From positions 1 through 56,299 of the forward strand of contig JAOARG010000060.1 of the NCBI GenBank assembly GCA_025210655.1: a DNA stretch of 56,299 nucleotides. Direction: 5' to 3'. This document shows, piece by piece, positions 37,892-45,316 of the stretch. Every line of letters starts with the position of its first letter. Within the stretch, counting starts at the first letter, position 1. A program made the position numbers and the translations under genes. Origin of the DNA: Bacillota bacterium. Its GTDB lineage: Bacteria; Bacillota; Clostridia; Peptostreptococcales; Acidaminobacteraceae. The notes beneath the pieces were generated by a model. It was not told the DNA's origin and made no database searches. It saw nothing but the letters and a program-made list of their open reading frames with translations.

Positions 37892-38218
37892 TCTAAGGAT
37901 TCCTGCGTCACATCTAAGACCTTCACTATGTTACGTATCTAGGGACTTAAAAGTATTTCTTCCTCTCATCTAAGGAGTACTCCGTACCATCCATCGTTAT
38001 TTTACATACGTAAAATTTTTTCAAAAAATATAGCAAGATCTTTCAGTACTTGCTAAAAGATCTTGAAAAACTTTCAAATAATAATTTTACGTTGGAAAAT
38101 ATCATAGGATGAGAGTGTTTACACTCTACATTAGATAGAATCTAGCAAAGCTACTATTCGCCCTAGATGCATCCTATGGCTGTCCCTAGATAGTTACGTC
38201 AGTAACGTTTCTCCTAGA
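37892..38218. repeat. palindromic element with 4+4 mirrored TCTAGGG/CCCTAGA boxes
   Basis: TCTAAGG or TCTAGGG boxes start at 37892, 37913, 37938 and 37969; inverted boxes end at 38135, 38167, 38190 and 38218. Outer-end sums are 76110, 76103, 76105 and 76104. The core has nested palindromes: CGTAAAATT/AATTTTACG around AAGATCTTT-type arms (CAAGATCTTT/AAAGATCTTG), and the 16-base palindrome AGAGTGTTTACACTCT. GTTAC/GTAAC sits between two right boxes. It ends eight bases before the stop codon of the adjacent four-helix-bundle gene. Confidence 0.87.
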
Positions 38219-38226
38219 CTTTATAA

Positions 38227-38577
38227 CTATTTGAGGCTCTTAATAAAATTGCTCAATCTAACAGACAAATTTTTAACCTTACTCTCAAACTTTTTGAATT
38301 CCTCATCGTCAACATAACCTAATTTTAGAGCCAATTCCATTTGGCACATCATTTCCAGCATCGAACTATAGGATATATTCAAAAAATGTACTTTATCCTT
38401 ATCACTGAACCTACCTGAACCTTCCGCTATATTAGAAATAATAGATACTGCAGCTCTATTAATTTGCTTACTTAAAGAATACTTTTCTTCTTCCGGGAAT
38501 TCAGACACCATAGCATAACAATCCAGAATTACATCCTGAGCCAAACCATAAACTTTTATTTTTCTATACCTAAACAT
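38227..38577 (-). CDS. four-helix-bundle protein (23S rRNA IVP family), copy 2
   Basis: A 116-residue protein with the family signature AAVSIISNIAEGSGRFSDKD and FLNISYSSMLEMMCQMELAL, ending in LSNFIKSLK like the other copies. TTGGAGG precedes the ATG. The gene lies between two copies of the TCTAGGG element, a complete one downstream and one truncated on its left side upstream, which share about 240 bp of near-identical sequence. No rRNA gene is present. Like its paralogs it is expected to form a pentameric or similar helical bundle with a basic surface, but no activity can be assigned from sequence. Confidence 0.88.
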   Translation of the reverse strand: MFRYRKIKVYGLAQDVILDCYAMVSEFPEEEKYSLSKQINRAAVSIISNIAEGSGRFSDKDKVHFLNISYSSMLEMMCQMELALKLGYVDDEEFKKFESKVKNLSVRLSNFIKSLK

Positions 38578-38630
38578 ATTACAACCTCCAACTTTAATAT
38601 ATCTTCAGTATATATTGACTATCTAGTTGT

Positions 38631-38651
38631 TTGGTATGCTAGATGCATACA
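38631..38651 (-). promoter_or_regulatory. conserved leader palindrome, copy 2
   Basis: On the minus strand TGTATGCATCTAGCATACCAA, with GTATGC/GCATAC arms at 38634-38650, ends about 56 bases before the start codon. Arms are identical to the other three copies; the 5-base spacer is ATCTA. Confidence 0.75.
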
Positions 38652-38673
38652 CTACCTAATACTAGTAAGATGG

Positions 38674-38924
38674 TCTAAGGAATACATTCTACCATCCACC
38701 ATTATTTTACATACATAAAATTTCTTCAAAAAATATAGCAAGATCTTTCAGCACTTGCTAAAAGATCTTGAAAAACTTTCAAATAATAATTTTACGTTGG
38801 TAAAATATCATAGGGTGAGAGTGTTTACACTCTACCTTAGATGGAATGTAACAAAGCTACCATTCGCCCTAGATGCAGCCTATGGCTATCCCTAGATAGT
38901 TACATCAGTAACGTTTCTCCTAGA
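38674..38924. repeat. TCTAGGG-box element, left side truncated
   Basis: A second copy of the element at 37892. The inner left box (38674) and all four right boxes (38835, 38867, 38890, 38918) are present. The three outer left boxes are missing, and the four-helix-bundle gene with its leader begins where they should be. Cores of the two copies match almost base for base from CTAAGGA to CTCCTAGAC. Its right end lies inside the histidine kinase gene. Confidence 0.85.
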
Positions 38925-40321
38925 CTATTGCTTATAACTGGCAGCTCAACAACAAAAGATTTTCCAACATACTCATTAGCAACATAAATATTCCCGCCAA
39001 AATGGTTAACAACATAACTACATATAGCTAATCCAAGTCCACTTTGACTCGTTTGACCTGTCCGTGATTTATCTACCTTATAGAATGGATCAAATATGTG
39101 TTTTATATCATTTTCAGATATTTTTTTCCCATCATCATATACTTTTATTGTTAATTTTTCTTTATACACATGACTTGATACTTTTATTGTATTTAAGGCA
39201 TAACGTCTAGAATTTACAATTAGATTATCTATGACTTGAGAAAGTCCTCTATAATTTACCATTATTGACTTATCGCTTTCCTGTATATCCACTTGAAATT
39301 CTATTTCATTGTCTTGGAATTCCAAAACATAATCTTCTAGAATACTATGCAAAATATTAGAAACTTTAAAGGACTGAACTTCAAGTCTGTACTCTCCAAG
39401 GTTCATCTTACTAAAGGTAAATAAGTTGTCAATTAAGTCTTCCATATGTCTTGATTTCCTATCTATTATTTCAAGATACTCCATTGTTTTCTCTTTGTTA
39501 TCTATCAGACCATCCTGAAGTATTTCAACATGGCCCTTTATAGATGTCAATGGCGTCCTTAAATCATGGGATATATGGGCTATTAGTTCCCTTCTGTTTA
39601 TCTCTAGTTCTTCCTGCTTTATCAAACTTTCTTTTAGGTTTATCCTCATAGTATTAAATACCCTACAAAATCGTCCAATTTCATCATCTTGAACACAATC
39701 AAAACCCCTATCTAGATTTCCACTTGATATTTCTTCAGCTAGATTTGATAAAGTAACTATGGGTTTGATTATTCTATTACTCAACTTTCTTGAAATAACA
39801 ATAACCATAATTAAAAGCACTAGAAATCCTAATCCAATTGATATAAAGGTTATATACTTGGCCACATCAAACATATGTTTAAAATCTGAGTTTGGTACTA
39901 TATATATAAATATATACTCATCCTCAGTAATATCGATATAATATTCTATTGCATTACGATTTTCCCTTATAAAGGATTTATCATCAAAAATAATATTCCT
40001 ATTAATAGCCTCAAGATCATCGGTATCAAATAATAATTTATAATAAGGGTCCATAAGAATAACCCTCTCTGCAACATTTTTATAAGAGCTCTTTATTGCA
40101 TCATTGAACAAATAGGGTCTTTCAATATATCTATAATTGTTAGCAACCCTATCCTTTAATGCAAACATCGCCTGCTCAAAATCTCTGGTTTCAGTTTTAA
40201 AAATATCATTTTTGTTGTAAGACAAATAGTAATAGGATGAAGCAAAAACAAGTAAGGGCACTAAGAAAACAAGTGTAAATAATATAATCAGCTTATTCCT
40301 AAGACCTATCCTATTTTTCAT
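38900..40321 (-). CDS. sensor histidine kinase
   Basis: A 473-residue kinase with two membrane segments (about 8-28 and 160-180), an external sensor region, HAMP, HISHDLRTPLTSIKGHVEIL with the phospho-acceptor His, and an ATPase domain with NLIVNSRRYALNT, KVYDDGKKISENDIKHIFDP and SGLGLAICSYVVNHFGG. The final codons, encoding SLGETLLM and the stop, lie within the TCTAGGG repeat element, so the native C-terminus has been replaced. The ATG at 40319-40321 overlaps the end of the response regulator gene and follows AAAGGTGA. Confidence 0.92.
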   Translation of the reverse strand: MKNRIGLRNKLIILFTLVFLVPLLVFASSYYYLSYNKNDIFKTETRDFEQAMFALKDRVANNYRYIERPYLFNDAIKSSYKNVAERVILMDPYYKLLFDTDDLEAINRNIIFDDKSFIRENRNAIEYYIDITEDEYIFIYIVPNSDFKHMFDVAKYITFISIGLGFLVLLIMVIVISRKLSNRIIKPIVTLSNLAEEISSGNLDRGFDCVQDDEIGRFCRVFNTMRINLKESLIKQEELEINRRELIAHISHDLRTPLTSIKGHVEILQDGLIDNKEKTMEYLEIIDRKSRHMEDLIDNLFTFSKMNLGEYRLEVQSFKVSNILHSILEDYVLEFQDNEIEFQVDIQESDKSIMVNYRGLSQVIDNLIVNSRRYALNTIKVSSHVYKEKLTIKVYDDGKKISENDIKHIFDPFYKVDKSRTGQTSQSGLGLAICSYVVNHFGGNIYVANEYVGKSFVVELPVISNSLGETLLM

Positions 40322-41015
40322 TATTATCACCTTTAAACTTATATCCTACTCCCCATATAGTTTCAATAAATACAGGTTCAGAAGGGTTTGCTTCAATTTT
40401 TTCACGTATTCTTCTTATATGAACAGTGACAGTGTTAATATCACCATATTCATCTACTCCCCATACATAATCAAAAATTTGTTCTTTAGTAAGTACTTTA
40501 TTGTTGTTTTTTGCTAAACAATATAGTATATCAAACTCCTTGGTGGAAAGATCAATTACTTTACCATGTATCTTTACTTCATAACTTTCCTTGTTTATAT
40601 ATATATCACTAAATTTTATTACATTACTAGAAGATACCATCAATCCATCATTTTTATACCTTCTTAATTGAGAAATAACTCTAGCCAACAACTCCTTAGG
40701 ACTAAAAGGCTTTGTAACATAATCATCAGCACCTATTCCAAGCCCAAGAATCTTATCTTGATTATCTGATTTTGCGCTCAAAATAATAATAGGAATATTT
40801 GAACTTTTCCTAAATTTTGTACAAAGTTCTAAACCATCTATTACCGGGAGCATAATATCAATAATTGCAAGATCCGGTTCAAAAGACTCAAACAGCTTTA
40901 AACCCTCAAGACCATTACGGGCCAATTTTGTATTATAACCCTTTAGGGACAAATAATCCTTTACCATATCTCCTATTTCTTTATCATCTTCTATAATCAA
41001 AACCTTATCCTTCAA
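40311..41015 (-). CDS. OmpR-family response regulator
   Basis: A 234-residue regulator. IIEDDKEIG, LAIIDIMLPVIDG and VTKPFSPKELLARV give the receiver active site; the winged helix contains LSTKEFDILYCLAKNNNKVL and INTVTVHIRRIREKIE, ending with GVGYKFKGDNNEK. The start is TTG at 41013-41015 with AAGGATG upstream. It is co-transcribed with the overlapping kinase gene. Possible targets are the surface protein genes divergently encoded at 41216 or the efflux genes downstream; neither is shown. Confidence 0.92.
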   Translation of the reverse strand: MKDKVLIIEDDKEIGDMVKDYLSLKGYNTKLARNGLEGLKLFESFEPDLAIIDIMLPVIDGLELCTKFRKSSNIPIIILSAKSDNQDKILGLGIGADDYVTKPFSPKELLARVISQLRRYKNDGLMVSSSNVIKFSDIYINKESYEVKIHGKVIDLSTKEFDILYCLAKNNNKVLTKEQIFDYVWGVDEYGDINTVTVHIRRIREKIEANPSEPVFIETIWGVGYKFKGDNNEK

Positions 41016-41092
41016 AAAATCACATCCTTATCTATCTTAAATTAATATTATCAGAATATAATTACTTTTTCATTAAGTAATCCCCAAATTCG

Positions 41093-41120
41093 TTTACTTT
41101 AAGTTCTAATATGGTAGAAT
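41093..41120 (+). promoter_or_regulatory. probable promoter of the plus-strand surface genes
   Basis: TTTACT (41093-41098) and TAGAAT (41115-41120) are 16 bases apart, about 95 bases before the first start codon. Confidence 0.45.
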
Positions 41121-41132
41121 TAAAATAGGAAA

Positions 41133-41202
41133 ATAGGTGGATGGCAAGTTAGGAGGTAGTGACATATCAATAAATTTATCCTAACTACCACCCACTAATA
41201 CA
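41133..41202. repeat. short inverted repeat of the GGTAG type
   Basis: TAGGTGGATGGCAAGTTAGG and its imperfect complement CCTAACTACCACCCACTA enclose about 25 bases. The arms resemble those of the tandem repeats at 27211 and the element at 43296. It lies in the leader of the WG-repeat protein gene, so its hairpin would form in that mRNA. Confidence 0.5.
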
Positions 41203-41215
41203 AAGGAGGATTTTT

Positions 41216-42133
41216 ATGAAACTTTCTAAATATGTGTGCGGACTATTAATTTCAAGTATTCTTATTGGGCCTACTATGGCATTTGCAGAAGATTATCTTA
41301 GAATACATACAGCTTATCCAAGTGGAGACAAAATAATATTTGTTGAAAATAATAAATATGGAATAAAGGATAGAAATTTCTTCACAGTTGTCGAACCTAC
41401 ATTTGAAAACATTGATTTATATGAAGATGGATACGCAGTATCTACCTATGACGGAAAAAAAGGAATACTAGATCCTAAGGGCAATATATTTATCAATAAT
41501 AAATTTGACGACATTATCCCTATAGAAAATGGAAATTTCCTTGCGCTTAATAAAGAACTCGACTCATTAAAGTACATATTTATTAATACTAGCAAAGAAG
41601 AGTACTTAATGGATTCATACATGAAATCATATTCCAACGGTGGAAAGATTACTGATAATTTTGTTGGATCACTTTCAGATTTTAATAATGTTCGTTCCGT
41701 TAATCCATCGAAATCTTATGATATGCACGTAATCAACGCACTATTAAAGGATACTAACTATTATGTAATTGATGATGCACAAGATAAAGATTTTGGTCAG
41801 CTCAAAAAAATTGATGCTCCAGAACTTGAAAATAGTTCTATTTTTAGAATATCATATGGAACAAATCTAAATCCTGTAATCGAAGTGACCGGATGGGGAA
41901 AATCACTTAAAGCTGATAAAATTTCAGAGTCCATAATTGTTGAAAATCTTACAATGGAAACTTTAAAATATTTTTCAGGTGATATGAAAATTTCACAAGC
42001 AATTTTCAACGACATGGACTACTTCATGAAATCTCAAAAGAAAGGTTTTAAACAAAATAAAACTTATAACAATTTCTTTGTAACTTATGAAGCTATAAAA
42101 AATGACGGAATTAGGATCAGTATACGTAAATAA
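41216..42133 (+). CDS. secreted WG-repeat-like protein
   Basis: A 305-residue protein with a signal peptide (about 1-24, ending TMAFAED). Residues 30-115 contain WG-like repeats: ENNKYGIKDRNFFTVVEPTF, TYDGKKGILDPKGNIFINNK and FDDIIPIENG follow the pattern of a glycine-containing strand, then a turn, then an aromatic strand. WG repeats are beta-rich binding modules of unknown partner. The remainder (about 120-305) is not recognised. AAGGAGG lies before the ATG. It is followed after 52 bases by another secreted protein, probably in one operon. Confidence 0.7.
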   Translation: MKLSKYVCGLLISSILIGPTMAFAEDYLRIHTAYPSGDKIIFVENNKYGIKDRNFFTVVEPTFENIDLYEDGYAVSTYDGKKGILDPKGNIFINNKFDDIIPIENGNFLALNKELDSLKYIFINTSKEEYLMDSYMKSYSNGGKITDNFVGSLSDFNNVRSVNPSKSYDMHVINALLKDTNYYVIDDAQDKDFGQLKKIDAPELENSSIFRISYGTNLNPVIEVTGWGKSLKADKISESIIVENLTMETLKYFSGDMKISQAIFNDMDYFMKSQKKGFKQNKTYNNFFVTYEAIKNDGIRISIRK

Positions 42134-42185
42134 GGGTATACTTGAGAAGTTTCAGCAATCCAATCAATAATAAGGAGGTACAAAC

Positions 42186-43295
42186 ATGTATAAAAAATTA
42201 CTACTAGTATTAATGGTAGTCTCTCTTTTAATACCTAGCTCATATGCTTCGAAAAGAAACATATTGGAAATCAACTTAGATAATTATCAAAGTTCATCTG
42301 ACAAATACAATTATAAGGTTTGGAATATAGATAATATCCGTTTACCACTTTATGGTGAATTCACACTTAGATTTAACTCTAATATCTATTATGAAGATAT
42401 AGAATCAATTGCTATAATGAAAGATGGTCATCAAACACCTGTTAAAATGATATTAAATAACGCTTCTGCTGACATTACTATACTTGAAGCCTTAGATCCT
42501 GACAAAGAATACGATATAATCGTATATGGTGATACTAAGTACAAATATTCAATAAAAATTAAGTCTCGACAATATGGTGACATTGAAAACAATAATACTC
42601 CTTTACAAGCAAATAAGTTAATTTTAGGTGATAAAATTAAGGGCTATGTCGGACCAGATAACCCTGATTATTTTACTTTTGAAATTGACAAACCTACAGA
42701 AGTTGAGTTCAATCTTATCAGAGGTGATAAAAAGAAAATAACCTTAGAGCCCTTTGTTCTAGATGAATTAGGGAATGAATATATTGAAATAGATAAAGAC
42801 GTTAAATATACTGATAATAATGTACTTTTTAAAAACTATTTTTTACCCGGTAATTATTATATAAAAATATCAGACGCTTCAAATGATTCAGGAGAATATC
42901 TTTTAGAAACTAAGTATAAACTATTCAGCACTTATTATGAGCGTGAAGATAATGATACATTTGAGCAATCCGAACAAATATCAGACAATACAGAAATAAA
43001 CAACAACTTAAATTATTACAAAACCTCTGGAGATATGGATAAAAAAGATATCTATAATTTTTATATTTCCGAAGAATCTAGAGTAGAAATTAAATATGAC
43101 TCCAATAAAAAAGGTAATTATTTAACTCTTTATAAGTATGATGATCCTTTCAAGTACGAAGTTGAAGAGGAATATAAAAATAAAGCTGATGACTTCTCTG
43201 ATAAAATGACATTAGATGAAGGACACTACTATATAGAAATCTTGAACAAAGCTTATAAAGGTGTCAGCTACACTCTGGAGTTAGATATTGATTAG
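42186..43295 (+). CDS. secreted protein with PPC-like domains
   Basis: A 369-residue protein with signal peptide LLLVLMVVSLLIPSSYAS. Two beta-sandwich modules resemble the bacterial pre-peptidase C-terminal domain: NNTPLQANKLILGDKIKGYV with PDYFTFEIDKPTEVEFNL (about 140-255), and YEREDNDTFEQSEQISDNTE with DKKDIYNFYISEE (about 258-369). An N-terminal Ig-like part precedes them. No catalytic domain is present, so it is probably a structural or binding protein of the cell surface. AAGGAGG precedes the ATG and a strong terminator follows. Confidence 0.7.
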   Translation: MYKKLLLVLMVVSLLIPSSYASKRNILEINLDNYQSSSDKYNYKVWNIDNIRLPLYGEFTLRFNSNIYYEDIESIAIMKDGHQTPVKMILNNASADITILEALDPDKEYDIIVYGDTKYKYSIKIKSRQYGDIENNNTPLQANKLILGDKIKGYVGPDNPDYFTFEIDKPTEVEFNLIRGDKKKITLEPFVLDELGNEYIEIDKDVKYTDNNVLFKNYFLPGNYYIKISDASNDSGEYLLETKYKLFSTYYEREDNDTFEQSEQISDNTEINNNLNYYKTSGDMDKKDIYNFYISEESRVEIKYDSNKKGNYLTLYKYDDPFKYEVEEEYKNKADDFSDKMTLDEGHYYIEILNKAYKGVSYTLELDID

Positions 43296-43437
43296 TTTAG
43301 TAGATTGTAGCTAGTTTTTAGGTAGGAAATACAAAAGTCCTCATTTTGCAAAATGAGGACTTTAATTTTTACTGTTAAATTTCATTTATGAGTTTTCCAA
43401 AGTTATCCGAACTACTACCTACTATCAACCAATCTAA
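43296..43437. repeat. inverted repeat of the GGTAG type enclosing a terminator
   Basis: The left arm (TAGTAGATTGTAGCTAG then TTTTTAGGTAGG) and right arm (CCGAACTACTACCTACTATC then AACCAATCT) are imperfect complements. Both resemble the arms of the tandem repeats at 27211. The terminator of the plus-strand genes lies inside. Confidence 0.55.
43334..43363. terminator. strong bidirectional terminator
   Basis: AAAGTCCTCATTTT-GC-AAAATGAGGACTTT is a 14-bp perfect stem followed by AATTTTT on the plus strand. It ends the plus-strand genes at 43295 and may also stop transcription from the MORN gene. Confidence 0.88.
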
Positions 43438-43442
43438 AAAAA

Positions 43443-44189
43443 TTACTTATCAATTTCTATTGTTAATTCATTCAGTAGTTTTCTTTCTATAAATTGTCCC
43501 TTTGACCATATACCTATTTTTCTTGTTTTTCCAGTTGTTAGTATCCCTTCACCGTGATACAATCCATAATCCCACATTCCATCATAATGATATCCATTTT
43601 CAAAAGTATACTTTCCACGTCCGTGCTTAAAGTTGTGATCAAACTCACCAACATATTTATCTCCATTTGAAAAATACATTGTTCCAGTTCCATTAATAAA
43701 GCCTTCTTTAAAAAATCCTATATAGGATTTTCCACTAATCCAATACAATTTCCCTTTTCCAGACCATCTTCCATTTACCCATGACCCAATATATTTTTTA
43801 CCATCAGAATAATACATAATACCCTCTCCATGTATTATACCTCTATTAAACTCACCTTCATATATATCTCCATTATCTAAGATAAGTTTTCCTTTTCCAT
43901 GATATAGTCCATTGGACACATCACCTTCGTATTGTCCAGAAATATTATTACTAATAATTTTTACAGTTTTCATACTTCTATCATATACTAAATTTTGATT
44001 TCCGTATTTTGATATATCCTTTACATTTATATAGATATCCCCATTATACTCAACTCCATCAATTATTTCTTGAGTATAACCGTTATTTATTACAATTTCT
44101 GATATATATTTAAATATGCTTCCTGCGTTCGTTGAGCTTATGAAAAAAATTACTCCTAGGATTATTGATATTATAATATTTTTTTTCAT
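43443..44189 (-). CDS. secreted or anchored MORN-repeat protein
   Basis: A 248-residue protein with an N-terminal hydrophobic segment (about 3-23) and, from about 85, six to seven MORN repeats: GQYEGDVSNGLYHGKGKLIL, GDIYEGEFNRGIIHGEGIMY, KKYIGSWVNGRWSGKGKLYW, KSYIGFFKEGFINGTGTMYF and GDKYVGEFDHNFKHGRGKYT. Residues 35-80 resemble a copper-amine-oxidase-type N-terminal fold (YINVKDIS, DRSMKTVKII). MORN repeats are usually cytoplasmic membrane-binding hairpins, so an exported copy is unusual. ATG at 44187-44189 follows GGAG. Function unknown. Confidence 0.78.
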   Translation of the reverse strand: MKKNIIISIILGVIFFISSTNAGSIFKYISEIVINNGYTQEIIDGVEYNGDIYINVKDISKYGNQNLVYDRSMKTVKIISNNISGQYEGDVSNGLYHGKGKLILDNGDIYEGEFNRGIIHGEGIMYYSDGKKYIGSWVNGRWSGKGKLYWISGKSYIGFFKEGFINGTGTMYFSNGDKYVGEFDHNFKHGRGKYTFENGYHYDGMWDYGLYHGEGILTTGKTRKIGIWSKGQFIERKLLNELTIEIDK

Positions 44190-44210
44190 TGTCACTCTCC
44201 GCCTTTCATA

Positions 44211-44273
44211 AGTATCAATTGCTTAGCAATTGGCAAACTGTCGATAAGCAATTGGCAAGCAGTGGTTTTAAAA
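44211..44273. repeat. downstream flank of copy 3: AGCAATTGG boxes
   Basis: CAATTGC-TTA-GCAATTG (44216-44232) is a perfect palindrome. AGCAATTGGCAA occurs at 44226 and 44247, followed by GCAGTGGTTTT. Matching inverted sequence lies on the other side of the four-helix-bundle gene (44804-44848). Confidence 0.6.
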
Positions 44274-44357
44274 ATAGCATCAACAACTTTGATATCACTT
44301 AAAAGTTATATAACTTAAAAGAACTTAACAATCGTTTATCCACTTTAGTATAACTTA

Positions 44358-44711
44358 TTAGCATTTTATACTATTACTAAAATTATTCAATTTAACGACC
44401 AAATTTTTTGTCTTCGTCAGTATACTTTTCAACTCTGTCTCGCTTATATATCCTAAATCATAGGATACTTCTAGCTGACAAACTAGCTCCATCAAAGAAC
44501 TATATGATATATTAATAAAATGTTTTTTATCTTTATTTCCATTCCTCGCTGTTCCTTCTGCAATATTTGACGCAATTGACACTGATGATCTATTCATTTG
44601 CTGAACTAATGAATAACTTTCAAGTTTAGGAAATTTCCTTGTAAGTTTATAATTCTCTTTAATTAACTCTCTAGATAATTTATATATTTCTAATTTATTA
44701 AACCTATACAC
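44358..44711 (-). CDS. four-helix-bundle protein (23S rRNA IVP family), copy 3
   Basis: A 117-residue family member with SSVSIASNIAEGTARNGNKD and FINISYSSLMELVCQLEVSY, ending VKLNNFSNSIKC. The start is GTG with GGGAG upstream. Unlike copies 1, 2 and 4, it does not adjoin a complete multi-box palindrome. Instead, inverted AGCAATTGG-type sequences stand at roughly equal distances on either side, so the gene itself occupies the centre of the palindrome. It may be the oldest or most decayed locus of the set. Activity unknown. Confidence 0.88.
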   Translation of the reverse strand: MYRFNKLEIYKLSRELIKENYKLTRKFPKLESYSLVQQMNRSSVSIASNIAEGTARNGNKDKKHFINISYSSLMELVCQLEVSYDLGYISETELKSILTKTKNLVVKLNNFSNSIKC

Positions 44712-44765
44712 AAAATCACTCCCAAATAATTAATTGTCTATATATTATCACTATAAATCTAATTA

Positions 44766-44786
44766 TTGGTATGCATTTTGCATACA
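44766..44786 (-). promoter_or_regulatory. conserved leader palindrome, copy 3
   Basis: On the minus strand TGTATGCAAAATGCATACCAA, with GTATGC/GCATAC arms at 44769-44785, ends about 57 bases before the GTG start. The spacer here is AAAAT. Confidence 0.75.
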
Positions 44787-44803
44787 TTAATTTTTCCGAT
44801 TTT

Positions 44804-44848
44804 TAACAACTGTTAACCAATTGCTATGCAACCGCTTGTCCACAGCTT
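44804..44848. repeat. upstream flank of copy 3: inverted CCAATTGCT sequence
   Basis: TTAACA-AC-TGTTAA is followed by CCAATTGCTATGC and CCGCTTGTCC. The reverse complement resembles the flank at 44211-44273 (AGCAATTGG, AAGC..GTGG). Confidence 0.5.
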
Positions 44849-44856
44849 GACAATAA

Positions 44857-45315
44857 TTACAGCAATCCCGTTGTAATCAAAAATACCACTATCCCTGCCA
44901 TAATTACCCCTGCAAGAATAGCTCCCAGAGCATTCTTATACTTTATCTTCATAATATTTGCAGCTACACATCCTGTATAAACACCGGTTGTTGGAAATGG
45001 TATCGCTACCAATATAAATAGTCCAAAAAGTCTATATTTACGGTAATTTTTTATTTTCCCTGCCGCTCTTGATTCTATCTTTTCTATTGCTGTTTTAAAC
45101 AAACATATACTCTTGAAGTAGCAAAATACTGGTTCTAAAATTAAAAGTAGTATGGGCACTACTAAACTATTTCCCAAAATACTTACGATAGTTGCATTCA
45201 AAGGACTAAGACCCAAAGAAACACCTAAGGGTATAGCTCCCCTTAGTTCTGATATTGGCATCATTGCCATAAAAAACACCCATACTTCTTTTTTTACCAG
45301 TGTTAATAATTCCAT
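44857..45315 (-). CDS. small multidrug-export-like membrane protein
   Basis: A 152-residue integral membrane protein with about four hydrophobic segments: FFMAMMPISELRGAIPLGVS, ATIVSILGNSLVVPILLLIL, LFGLFILVAIPFPTTGVYTG and AILAGVIMAGIVVFLITTGL. The PISELRGAIPLG and IPFPTTGVYTG motifs match the conserved small family annotated as putative multidrug-export protein, distantly related to DedA. True substrate unknown. It starts two bases after the stop of the 4,6-dehydratase gene, so the two are probably coupled. Confidence 0.8.
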   Translation of the reverse strand: MELLTLVKKEVWVFFMAMMPISELRGAIPLGVSLGLSPLNATIVSILGNSLVVPILLLILEPVFCYFKSICLFKTAIEKIESRAAGKIKNYRKYRLFGLFILVAIPFPTTGVYTGCVAANIMKIKYKNALGAILAGVIMAGIVVFLITTGLL

Positions 45316-45316
45316 T

